DNA of 64,000 bases. It comes from Brassica napus (lineage: Eukaryota; Streptophyta; Magnoliopsida; Brassicales; Brassicaceae). The stretch spans positions 17,261,726 through 17,325,725 of the forward strand of contig NC_063437.1 of the NCBI RefSeq assembly GCF_020379485.1, in the 5' to 3' direction. Position numbers and translations under genes: made by a program. Positions 11,465-20,829 of this stretch are shown one piece after another; position 1 is the stretch's first letter; the number at the start of each line of letters is the position of its first letter. The notes below the pieces were generated by a model. It did no database searches. It saw only the letters and a program-made list of their open reading frames with translations, and was not told the DNA's origin.

Positions 11465-11545
11465 AAGATTGGTGCTATAAATAAAGATATGTGGGTTTCA
11501 ACTGGAGCTATGTCACCCATACAACTTGACTTAGAAAGAAGATAG
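11465..11545 (-). promoter_or_regulatory. RLP gene 2 core promoter with W-box
   Basis: A TATA-like element (plus-strand ctataaataaag near 11472-11482) lies about 65 bp upstream of the ATG. The conserved upstream block carries acaacttgactta (about 11521), which contains the WRKY-binding core TTGAC. The block is shared with RLP genes 1 and 3. WRKY regulation would fit a defence receptor but is an inference. Confidence 0.55.
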
Positions 11546-12176
11546 AGGAACTAAGTTGAAGTCTTTCTATTTTGGCTTCAGGTACAGTATGGCTAAGTGG
11601 CTAATTGCCACTCAATCCTGAAGTGAAATCCACGTTAGTTGATTTTTATAGCGTATAACTGTGGATACGAATAGTTTAACAGTAAAATACAAAAACAAAA
11701 CTTCAATTCGAAAGACATCAGTTTGAAACTTCTCACATATGTTCAAAACTACATAAATCAGTTTAGCATAACGACATACTGTTAGTGGAGTGTCAAATTG
11801 CAGACTTGGTCATAGACAAAGTGGTCACGTTATGGTTTAGCTAACAGAAGACCTTACACGTATCACACACTAAAGGAACTAGAATCTTCATTTGGTATGT
11901 GTAATGTTGTGTGGAGAGATGTGTGAATTAACTGAGTTACATCTCTGTGATTCTTCTTTCTCCTTTGGTGTTACTGAGATTTCTGGAGGTTTTGTAGTCT
12001 CTGTACAATAAGATATTGAGTCGTATCGTTTCTTTTCGACAAAATAATGAGACTTTATAAGATGAGGAAAACTTTGGATTTGGAGTGAAAGTAACATAAA
12101 AGTAATTGTATAGTTGTTTTCTAAGGAATTCACAAGTTTGTGTGGAACGCAAACTAATTTCGTAAAGACATATCTG
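11546..12176. other. RLP gene 2 upstream region
   Basis: Non-coding. The stretch 11880-12120 is a diverged copy of 17205-17430 upstream of RLP gene 3 (shared agaatcttcatt, gtggagagatgtgtgaatta, gagatttc.ggaggttttgt). It marks the far end of the duplicated module. No gene is seen. Confidence 0.6.
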
Positions 12177-12177
12177 T

Positions 12178-12410
12178 TTCTTTCTGTTCGTATTGCAATC
12201 GATTACAGTTGACATATTGGTAGCACCAGTGACATTGGTTTTGTATATTTATGGCATTTGCTCTGCTTCTGTGAAGTCTTTTTTTGTGTGTCTCTCTGCA
12301 TTTTAAGGTTTCTTGCCAATCAAGTTAGTTTTCGTTTGTGTGCATGGATGGATATGTATGGCGGAATATATTTTTCATTATATTTATTTATTAAATTGCT
12401 ACTGCATGAC
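12178..12410 (+). pseudogene. VAMP725 intron 1 remnant (module 3)
   Basis: The text tattcgtattgcaatc.attacag, accagtgacattgg, ttctgcttctgtgaa.gt and aaggtttcttgccaa matches intron 1 of the intact VAMP725 (about 1222-1445) in the same order and orientation. No VAMP exon is left. It shows that a third VAMP/RLP module once stood here and lost the SNARE. Confidence 0.85.
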
Positions 12411-12439
12411 TTTCTACTTCTTGCTTGCATAGTGTTAGT

Positions 12440-13295
12440 GTGTTAGTCGCAAAGAAACTTTCTTACAGAGGAAGACCACAGTGCCATGCATTCTCTTCAA
12501 AGGAAGATTAGGTTGCCATGTAATCTGTGTTCCTTGTGGTGTTTTTCATCCTTGAGTTGGTTGTGAGACACATTTGCTAACTCCATAAACGAGAAGGTTC
12601 CAACTTCCAAGTCCTTAGGAATCTGTTTTTATTTACACATTTAAACGTCATGACTGTTTTTATCCCTTATCTGTAAAAGTCAAGCCTAGTTGACTTTGAT
12701 GTATCAACCAAATGATTTTCTTTTTATTAAGCTTTTATTTTGTGCGTATCTGACATCTGTCTTCTCTTCTAATAGTAGTGCTTAAGCGTTAAAGACGTTT
12801 CTTACTTCAGAAAATTTCCATGTCGTGTTCTTTTTAATCCCACTCCTTTGCTTGGTCCACATTAGACTTTGTATTTCAATCGCTTTGTATACCATATATA
12901 GACCACCATATACATTCATTCTAAATGATGCTTGGTGATAGGCTTCCAGTAAATTTAGTGTCAGATATTTCAAGTATTCTCATAGCTCAGGGAAACCAAG
13001 AGGACCTTGATGACGAGGAGATAAAAAGACCATAATAAAAATTGTTTGAATGAAAGATAAAAACTTGCAAATTTGGTAGAGCCGAAAGGAACTGTGTCAT
13101 TAATTTTTGCTGTTTTCAAGGATAAGAAACACTACAGAGGAGCACTTTACAAGAGGCCTTGGAAGCTTCTCTGTTTAGCCGGTTATATCCAACTTCAAAC
13201 GTCTGAATCGATGCACCAACACTGAACTTGCTAGGAATATTTCATTCCAGATTGTTGATAGAGACTGCCAGAGTGGTAGAATAGAATTGATCCTT
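12440..13295 (-). pseudogene. decayed RLP relic (module 3)
   Basis: On the minus strand, pieces match the RLP C-terminal region (12450-12620: GTQ..ITGQ codons, [15 protein letters not shown] text), then the island and the preceding LRRs (12840-13290: protein text like the region around [37 protein letters not shown]). Order and spacing follow the intact genes, but several hundred bases are missing, indels are frequent and the relic is interrupted at about 12640-12840 by foreign repeat sequence. No usable reading frame remains. Confidence 0.85.
12640..12850. repeat. diverged repeat copy A inside the RLP relic
   Basis: About 210 bp that interrupts the RLP homology. It aligns with 13325-13560 (shared: an 18-bp palindrome at 12678, aagcttttattt, gttaa.gac.tttct.a.ttcagaaaa, ccactcct.tgctt). 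No terminal inverted repeat or target duplication was resolved. Confidence 0.55.
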
Positions 13296-13324
13296 TATTT
13301 TTTTGAGACATTTTTTAATCCTCT

Positions 13325-13560
13325 GCTTTTAGCCTTCTTTGTATATAAGTCAACCCTAGTTGACTCTGTTTTATCAATGAAGTGATGAATTTGTTTTTAC
13401 TTAGCTTTTATTTATCAACGATAATGGCATTTTTTTTTTAACTTTTAAGTGTTAAGGACATTTCTGAATTCAGAAAAACTCCCTGTCGATTGTATTTTTT
13501 GTTAGTCTTGAAAAATTAACATGTTGTGATCCTCTGCTTTTCCACACTCCTCTGCTTCGT
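13325..13560. repeat. diverged repeat copy B flanking the RLP relic
   Basis: Direct-repeat partner of 12640-12850. It carries the same palindrome (13348-13365) and the same order of matching words. It lies just beyond the 5' end of the surviving RLP relic. Confidence 0.55.
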
Positions 13561-14048
13561 TTACGTCTACAGAATCAGGTTTTTTCTCTAGAAAGAGTAG
13601 CTTCCATATACGATCAATATTGTGTAGTATATTGAAACTTGAAAGGCAGAGATCTCACACAAACCAACTCTAAACTAATAACTGACCCAATCACAAAGCT
13701 TTCAATACAAAACGGCCATTTAATATATTAGTTGTCTCTATATGGCATTAGGTCTCTACAGTTTCTTGGCTTCTTCTTATCGTCGTTTGATCAATCTAAT
13801 CTTTGAACCCCAATATGACCACCATTCACCATCTTCCATGCTTTTGCCATTATAATGATCAGTAGAATAAAAAGAGAGACGCACATGAAATTGACTACAA
13901 AACATTCACCATTCTTACTTTATAGAAAACGAAATAGAAACAAAGCATCAGATAACGATACAACAAACATAAAAACATGCTTCCATACAAGAGGAATCAT
14001 CAACCACTTGACATACATTGAAGGATCATACTCAAACTGAAAACAATC
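13561..14048. other. spacer before RLP gene 3 stop
   Basis: No gene is seen. The part 13930-14040 (gcatcagataacgatacaac .. catgcttccatac) copies the 3' flank of RLP genes 1 and 2 (about 3320-3370 and 8365-8415). Confidence 0.5.
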
Positions 14049-16709
14049 CTAGCGATTTCTGCGCTTGTTCGGTCCAATTATCTTAATGAGCCACTCCGGT
14101 TTGTATGTTGCAGTGAGGTGTGCTATTACAAGTCCAAGCAACACTCCAGGTCCAAACCCTATAGCCACACCTTTCCAGTTCAACACTTCTTCCTCTTCTT
14201 CTCCTTCTTCTTCAGAAGGTTGTTGTGTAGGTGGTGCATTAGTCCCAAAGCAAGTTTCCTGGAGGGGAAGACCACAAAGCCCTGCGTTCCCTTCAAAGGA
14301 AGATTTAGGCTGCCCCGTAATCTGTGTTCCTTGTGGTATAATCCCTTTGAGTTGGTTGTGAGACACATTAATGTACTCCAAAAAGGAGAGGGTCCCGAGT
14401 CCACCAGGAATGGTCCCTGAGAGTTGGTTGCTTGATAGGTCTAGTGACTCGAGATTGCTTAGATTGGAGAAAGACAGAGGAATATGGCCTGTGAAAGCGT
14501 TGTTTGATAATTTGAGTGCAATCAGTCCTTTCACGAGACCAATTGATTCAGGAATTTGTCCTTCAATTCTATTCCCTGAAAAATCAATAGCCGCGTATGA
14601 GGTAATGATCCTCTCTTGCTCCATCAACAGACCTTTGTATTGCAAATCTATAGTCACCATAACGTAATAGTAAAATCCCCCGGAGCTAATTTGCCCGTGT
14701 ACCATATATAGACGTTCGTCATTTTCATTCATTGTAAGTGACGATGCTTTCCAATTGACAAAGTACCTTGGTGGCAAGCTTCCAGTGAACTTATTATCCG
14801 ATATTTCAAATATGTGTAGTTCCGGAAACCCGAGAGGACCTTGACCAGGAGGAGATATAGAGCCATAGAATTTGTTTGAACTAAGGATAAGAACTTGCAA
14901 ATTCGGTAAAGCCTTGAGCCAGAAAGGAAACTTGTCTTTGATTTTGTTGTGGTCAACAAGTAGAAACTCTAGAGATGCACAATTCTGAAGAGATCTTGGA
15001 AGTTTACCGGTTAGTCGATTGTGTCCGACGTCAAGTTCCTGTAGAGAAGCACCGGTTACAAACACGTCAGGAATACTTCCTTCCAAGTTGTTCTTCCGGA
15101 GATTCACAATCGTCAAGTTACTCAAGCATTGAGGAATTGGACCCGTGAGGTTGTTGTAAGATAGCCACAAACGCTTGAGAGATCTACAATTGCAGATTGA
15201 GAGAGGTATCCTCCCTGTGAATCTATTGCTTTCTGCATTAAAGAAGTTAATAAATAGTGGTAGGACTGGAACTGCTCCTTCAAAATAGTTTTGCTCCAGA
15301 TCTATCAACTCCAACGATGAGTTCACCAAAACGTCCGCCGGACCTTCAAAACCAGTAAATGAATTACTTCCAAGAAACACTGTGTACAGACGAGGAAGCT
15401 TCCATAACCACTCCGGTATTTTCCCTTTGATTCTATTGTTGCCTAATGCAATAAGCTCCAACTTCTCAAGGTTCTTTAAGATATTTGGGAACTCGCTGAT
15501 GCCGCAGTCTTGCAACAACAATCTCTCCAAGTTTGTTGATATGTCTGATGACTTTGATTCTAAACTGGCCGGAGATATACTATTACCGGAAAGATCTAGG
15601 TACGACAAAGATTTTAGCGAGGAAAAGAGGCTTAAATCAATGGGATAGCTTGTGTTTAGGAAAGAAAGGTCTAGATGTGTGAGGTTGATGAGCTTTGAGA
15701 TAGGTTCTATGATTTTTCCTTCAAAATGGTTTTTCCCAAGGTACATTTTCTCGAGCCTAGATGGGGTACAGGAGTCATGAACTTCAATAGAACCGGTGAG
15801 ATCGTTTCCACGCAGATTGAGACGTGATAAGAAAGGCATGGTGAAGACAGAAGAAGGAATTGTTCCAGAGAAGTGATTCTCATTGATATATATAAATGAG
15901 AGCTTTGTTAGATTCTGTACAAGTGGGAAACTACCAGTGAGCTGGTTGTGGTCAAGGTACAAGTAGGTTAACGAGGTTAGGTTACTAATTGTGGGAGGAA
16001 CTTGCCCGAAAAAGTCATTGAAGGAAAGAGACAAGAACTCTAGTTTGTTGAGATTTCCGAATTCAGAAGGGAGTGATGAACTGAAGTTGTTGTAATTTAA
16101 ATTAAGGTAACGGAGGTGGTGCAATTCAAACAGGCTAGTACTGTTGGGATTCAGAGTTCCAGAGATATAATTGTAAGAGAGGCCTAAATAGGAGAGCTTT
16201 GTTAGATTCCTTACAAGTGGGAAACTACCAGTTAGTTCATTTTTGGAAAGCTTTAAAACGGAGAGAAGGCTTAGGCTATTAAACGAGGAAGGAACTTGGC
16301 CTACAAATCCATTATTGGAAAGAGATAAGACCTCTAACCTGTTTAGATTGCCAAATTCAGAATGAAGTGAAGATGAGATGAAGTTGTTTTGAGTGAGGTT
16401 AAGGTGACGAAGATGATGTAACCTGAAGAGGCTACTATTAGGCTTTAGAGTTCCACTGAGACAGGACTGGAGTCGTAGCATTGTGACCGCACCGGTCGAA
16501 TTATCGCACCAGACTCCATTAAAGGGATCATTGAGGTTGCAGTAGCTGCTATCAAACTCATTCATGAACTCAGTGAGAGCTTTAGTCTGATGGGGATGAC
16601 AAGCGACATAACTACTGTAGTCAATGTTTAGATCGAAGAAGCTTGAAGTGGAGACCCAACATAGCAAGATTAGCGAGAGAAAATGCAAATGCAAACGTGA
16701 TTCAGACAT
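14049..16709 (-). CDS. receptor-like protein (LRR-RLP, RLP22/RLP23 clade), gene 3
   Basis: Intact single-exon ORF, 886 aa. It has a signal peptide ([13 protein letters not shown]), N-terminal cysteine cap (CHPHQTK.., [13 protein letters not shown]), more than 20 LRRs, a non-LRR island of about 50 residues with text quite unlike genes 1 and 2 ([18 protein letters not shown]), four last LRRs, C-cap ([11 protein letters not shown]) and an acidic stretch ([13 protein letters not shown]). A membrane helix ([15 protein letters not shown]) and a short basic tail (NKRRNR) end it. There is no kinase domain. It would be a cell-surface receptor acting through SOBIR1/BAK1 as for known RLPs. It sits next to GRP23, where I recall RLP23 lying in A. 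thaliana, so it may be the positional RLP23, but genes 1 and 3 cannot be separated reliably without alignment. Confidence 0.93.
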   Translation of the reverse strand: MSESRLHLHFLSLILLCWVSTSSFFDLNIDYSSYVACHPHQTKALTEFMNEFDSSYCNLNDPFNGVWCDNSTGAVTMLRLQSCLSGTLKPNSSLFRLHHLRHLNLTQNNFISSSLHSEFGNLNRLEVLSLSNNGFVGQVPSSFNSLSLLSVLKLSKNELTGSFPLVRNLTKLSYLGLSYNYISGTLNPNSTSLFELHHLRYLNLNYNNFSSSLPSEFGNLNKLEFLSLSFNDFFGQVPPTISNLTSLTYLYLDHNQLTGSFPLVQNLTKLSFIYINENHFSGTIPSSVFTMPFLSRLNLRGNDLTGSIEVHDSCTPSRLEKMYLGKNHFEGKIIEPISKLINLTHLDLSFLNTSYPIDLSLFSSLKSLSYLDLSGNSISPASLESKSSDISTNLERLLLQDCGISEFPNILKNLEKLELIALGNNRIKGKIPEWLWKLPRLYTVFLGSNSFTGFEGPADVLVNSSLELIDLEQNYFEGAVPVLPLFINFFNAESNRFTGRIPLSICNCRSLKRLWLSYNNLTGPIPQCLSNLTIVNLRKNNLEGSIPDVFVTGASLQELDVGHNRLTGKLPRSLQNCASLEFLLVDHNKIKDKFPFWLKALPNLQVLILSSNKFYGSISPPGQGPLGFPELHIFEISDNKFTGSLPPRYFVNWKASSLTMNENDERLYMVHGQISSGGFYYYVMVTIDLQYKGLLMEQERIITSYAAIDFSGNRIEGQIPESIGLVKGLIALKLSNNAFTGHIPLSFSNLSNLESLDLSSNQLSGTIPGGLGTLSFLEYINVSHNQLKGIIPQGTQITGQPKSSFEGNAGLCGLPLQETCFGTNAPPTQQPSEEEGEEEEEVLNWKGVAIGFGPGVLLGLVIAHLTATYKPEWLIKIIGPNKRRNR

Positions 16710-16769
16710 GGCTTTATGAAAACTTTTGAAGAAGAATTGTTTTGGTATTAAGGAAAATGAGAGAGAAGG

Positions 16770-16850
16770 TTGGTGGTATAAATAAAGATACGTGGGTTAC
16801 AACTTGAGCTACGTCATCCACACAACTTGACTTATAGAAGAAGTTAGAGC
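16770..16850 (-). promoter_or_regulatory. RLP gene 3 core promoter with W-box
   Basis: A TATA-like element (plus-strand tataaataaag near 16776-16788) is about 70 bp upstream of the ATG. The conserved block upstream has acaacttgactta at about 16822, containing TTGAC. Confidence 0.55.
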
Positions 16851-18626
16851 TAAGTGAAGTCTTTGTATTCTAGCTTGGGGTACAGAATGGCTAAGTGGCT
16901 AATTGCCATTCAAATCATGACGTGAAATCTAGGTTAGTTGATTTTACTTTAGCGTATAATTTGGATTAGAATATTAAAAAAATAAAACAAAATTGGATTG
17001 GAAAGACAGCGGTTCGAAATTTCTCACGTATGTTCAAAACTACATAAATAAATCAGTTTAGAATATAACGTGAACGACGGTCAAGTTGCAGACCTGGTAA
17101 CGTGAACGACGGTCACAGACAAAGTGGTCATGTATATATTGGTTTAGCTAGCAGAAGACCTTAATTACACGTCTCACACACTAAGCTCATCATTATCAAC
17201 TAGGGGAACTAGAATCTTCATTAGGTGATCTGCGTCATGTCGTGTGGAGAGATGTGTGAATTAGCGGAGGTGTTTTCTGAGATTTCCGGAGGTTTTGTGG
17301 ACTAAGTAGTATGCGCCTTAAATACACGAATATGATGAGTCGTGATCATTACTTCATCTAAATAATGAGAGTTTCTGAGATGAGGAACGCTTCCGATTTG
17401 GAGTAGAACATAGAAATAATTGTATAGGCTGGATATTAGATAAGGTCATAAGGACATACTCATATGATACTTTTTCTTCTTCTTTCTTTGTCGGTGAAAT
17501 CCAGCACCGAGACTTACGTTAAGTCCCATAATCATGTGTTCTTGACTTCTTGTTACTTTTAACCATCAGTACGGATCAACTATCATTAAAATCTTAGTAA
17601 AAAAAACCGTAAATGTTAATACAGAAAGCTTAGTTTAGATAAACATTTGAGTTTGCTTATCAGTTTTAATATTAAGATTTACTACATTCGGAGAATTTAT
17701 TGCAACCATTTTAAGTCTGAGTACACAATACACAAGGGAATTTCACACCTCCATATACTGAACTTCATATCTGATATGGACACTTAAATGCTTCAAACCA
17801 TTTTGTTACTGGTTCACCAAAACTAGTCAAAATGGTAGCAACATCTAAAGAGTGACCAGTTTTTGCAATAAAACTAAGCGAATTTACAGATCTATAAGAA
17901 AATCATCAATATAACAAGCTAGTTTACGGACTTATTTGCAAAAAATGCTCGTACTATAAACCATGTTTTCTCCTATGTTAAGCACTTAAGCCATATGTGC
18001 ATTATACTGGATAGAGATACTAACCATTCACCTTTGGCGGATTTGTACTAAGTATTATCCTTTTACATTTTCTGTGGTAAAACAAAAATAATCGACAGAC
18101 AAATCAGAGACACAATACTTGGCAAGAGACACCGACCGAAATTCAGTGACCTCATATGTGGGTTGCATATGAGTACTAAACTACTAATCCAATCTTCCAT
18201 CCTATCCAAGGATTGTGTAGGCTCAACTTTGTTTTTAACCTTTTTGCATTGGTTGATCCTTATAGGTTCTCACCCTATTGTAATATTTTACAAACATTTC
18301 TCATTTTTAATGGAATTCAAATATTTAGGAAAGAAAAACTTTAAATAATTAGCATATTTAAAAATTGACAGTTTATAAGATGTATCTCGTCATTAATACA
18401 AAGGTAAACATATACTCCAATAGTTTGGAAACAACAACTCAATAACTGTTGACACAAGGCACAAATCGACCATTTTAAAAACCAAACATGAAACCAACCA
18501 AGCATAACATGAGAACATAGCATACACAATTGCTAATTATCATTTTATTGTAATAATTAATCTCACTGTTTCGTTTAATTAAATAATAACAACGTACGAA
18601 TGCATGATCATGAGCCTCATTACTCA
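16851..18626. other. intergenic region, RLP gene 3 upstream to GRP23
   Basis: No gene is supported. At 17061-17115 the words aacgtgaacgacggtca occur twice 35 bp apart (small tandem duplication, single in the gene 1 promoter). From about 17450 onward the sequence is ordinary AT-rich spacer, and no further homology to the RLP array is visible. Confidence 0.5.
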
Positions 18627-19274
18627 TCAGTGATGGCCACCGCCACCATAACCGCCTCCCAAACCTCCTCCACCACCAATGCCTTTACCAAATCCACCAC
18701 CAGCTCCACCGCCGAATCCTCCTCCGCCTCCATATCCTCCTCCGCCACCAAATCCTCCTCCTCCTCCAGCACCTCCACCGCCTCCAAGTCCTCCTCCAGC
18801 ACCGCCACCGTATCCTCCTCCAGCTCCCCCGCCCACACCGCCACCGCCGCCTAGACCTCCACCGCCTCCTAGACCGCCACCGCCTCCTAGACCTCCACCT
18901 CCGCCCAAACCACCACCATGTCCTAGACCGCCTCCTCCACCCAAACCGCCACCGTGGCCTAGACCGCCTCCTCCGCCCAAACCACCACCGCCTCCTAGAC
19001 CGCCACCTCCACCTAGACCGCCTCCTCCGCCCAAACCACCGCCACCGCCTAGACCGCCACCTCCTCCAAGACCGCCACCGCCGCCCAAACCCTTTCTAAA
19101 ACCCTTCTTGTAAATGCCATGCTTGTGGAAGTAAGGACGAGGTTTATGGAAGTATGGACGAGGCTTGTGAAAAAAGTGTTTGTCGTCATTAACCTCGACA
19201 TTTCCGAATGCAAATTCGGCCACAAGGGCGAATACAAAGATAAACACACACACCTTACGGGCAATTAAACCCAT
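18627..19274 (-). CDS. GRP23: glycine-rich secreted protein GRP23
   Basis: Single-exon ORF, 215 aa. A signal peptide (residues 1 to about 24, VCVFIFVFALVAEFAFG) is followed by a basic/aromatic segment with a repeated HKPRPYF unit. The remainder is (GGGGGLGGG)n and GGYGGG repeats ending GGHH. This is a typical cell-wall glycine-rich protein; no catalytic function is expected and the molecular role is unknown. A long proline-rich ORF on the opposite strand is only the complement of the Gly codons. Position between the RLPs and a LEUNIG_HOMOLOG-related locus matches GRP23 in A. thaliana as I recall it. Confidence 0.88.
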   Translation of the reverse strand: MGLIARKVCVFIFVFALVAEFAFGNVEVNDDKHFFHKPRPYFHKPRPYFHKHGIYKKGFRKGLGGGGGLGGGGGLGGGGGLGGGGGLGGGGGLGGGGGLGGGGGLGHGGGLGGGGGLGHGGGLGGGGGLGGGGGLGGGGGLGGGGGVGGGAGGGYGGGAGGGLGGGGGAGGGGGFGGGGGYGGGGGFGGGAGGGFGKGIGGGGGLGGGYGGGGHH

Positions 19275-19377
19275 AATTAAGCGGTTTTTCTAAATGAACA
19301 AAATAATTTCACGAGTTTTATTTGATGGATATGAAAGGATGAAGACAGTTGTGTCAGTGAAGCCTACTCTTGGTCTG

Positions 19378-19386
19378 TTTATATAG
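19378..19386 (-). promoter_or_regulatory. TATA box of GRP23
   Basis: The minus strand reads CTATATAAAC about 105 bp upstream of the GRP23 ATG, a consensus plant TATA box at usual distance. Confidence 0.6.
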
Positions 19387-20829
19387 GCATAACGTTTACT
19401 CGTGAGTACGTTGATGCATAACCGGTTTGTCATCTTTTTATATTGGTCTCTAGTTAAGTCCGGTTTAGTTTAATTCATCTCCATATTCTCTACTGATTTT
19501 TTATTGACAGATTCCGCGTAGATAGTCTAGTCATTTTGAGATTGTTAATCAATAAATTTTGAATCTGGATCAGTGTTAATAAACTTATATGCATTCAGAG
19601 TTAATCTGCCTCGTATACCGTGAGGAGAACCGGCAATGAATAAGCCGTGTGTACAAACTTCAAACTTGTAGCAAACCAAAGATACTATAATTGGTTGAGG
19701 ACAACAATCAAATTAAATGACATCTACCTGTCGTTGGACAATTTATTTATGTCTGCCAACTGCACCGTTGATCTGATCTCATCCGACCTATGTTATCATC
19801 CGAGATGCAACATAACAAGAAACTGAAATATTTTCAAGAATTGATAAAATCTCTGATATATAAATATGCATATAGAAAGTGAATCGTATGTATCAGTATC
19901 CGAAAGTTTGAGTGAAATACTATTGAATACATGAAATTGAAGGATATATTATATATATTGTCTCTACATTGTTTAATAATTGGTTCATGATCATTACAGT
20001 AATCAGCTAGAAATATATCCAATAAATGTGCATTTCTTGACTTATAGCTAGCAGTGCATTAAAAAAAAAACAAATTACTTTGATATTTCTCAAAAGAGAG
20101 AAAAACTAGTTTAGTACATGAATAAATTGTGTCCTTATAGAAAACATAAAATTTAAGTAATCGTGGCTGCTTTAATTTTCCTTTTATAGTTGGACATGAT
20201 CTACTATAAGCACCTCAATAATTTAAGGACCCTTTTGCATTATTCAAACGCTAAATGTGATATCATTTAGTGAAAAAGAAGTGATCTCATTTATTGTATC
20301 ATTAATGATTCAAACCAAACATAGAGTATTAACTTTTCATTGTCCAAACTAACAAAGAAAGAAAAACAGTTAGGCAAGGTTTTATATACATGCACCATTT
20401 ACTTTTAGAAAACAAGGTTAAATTAATGCTGGATTCGTTTGATTATATATTCATAGAAATTCAGATTACGTTGCTACTTGCTATTGACAAGGATATGTAA
20501 CATAGTATCGAACTTTGGGTTGTTTCTCATTGAAGATATGCAATTATAATTGCTAAGTGCTACTCACTCAGTTTTATAAAATATGTAATTTTGTCATTTT
20601 ACACAAATTAAGAAAATAAATAAAATATATTTATGTTTTTAAGAATTGCATCTATTTAACCAATGATTTTGAGATAATGAAAATAACTTATTCAGGTTAT
20701 TTTACTTTGTTTGGGCTTATTCAGGTTAGCTTACTTTCTAATCAAACAATCGAAATTGTGAGTAGAATCGTTCTGAATTGCGATTGACTCACTTTTAACT
20801 ACTTCATAGCTCGAGCTCGGGCTGAAGAT
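19387..20829. other. intergenic region
   Basis: No gene is seen. At 20560-20640 there is text resembling one end of a Stowaway-type MITE (tactcactcagttttataaa .. gtaattttgtcattttacac) without a recognisable partner end. It is probably a truncated element. Confidence 0.4.

Noticed and set aside
18679..19113. Proline-rich ORF on the plus strand, extensin-like
   Set aside because: Mirror of the Gly codons of GRP23. It has no signal peptide, and the minus-strand protein has a signal peptide, stop and promoter at the right places.
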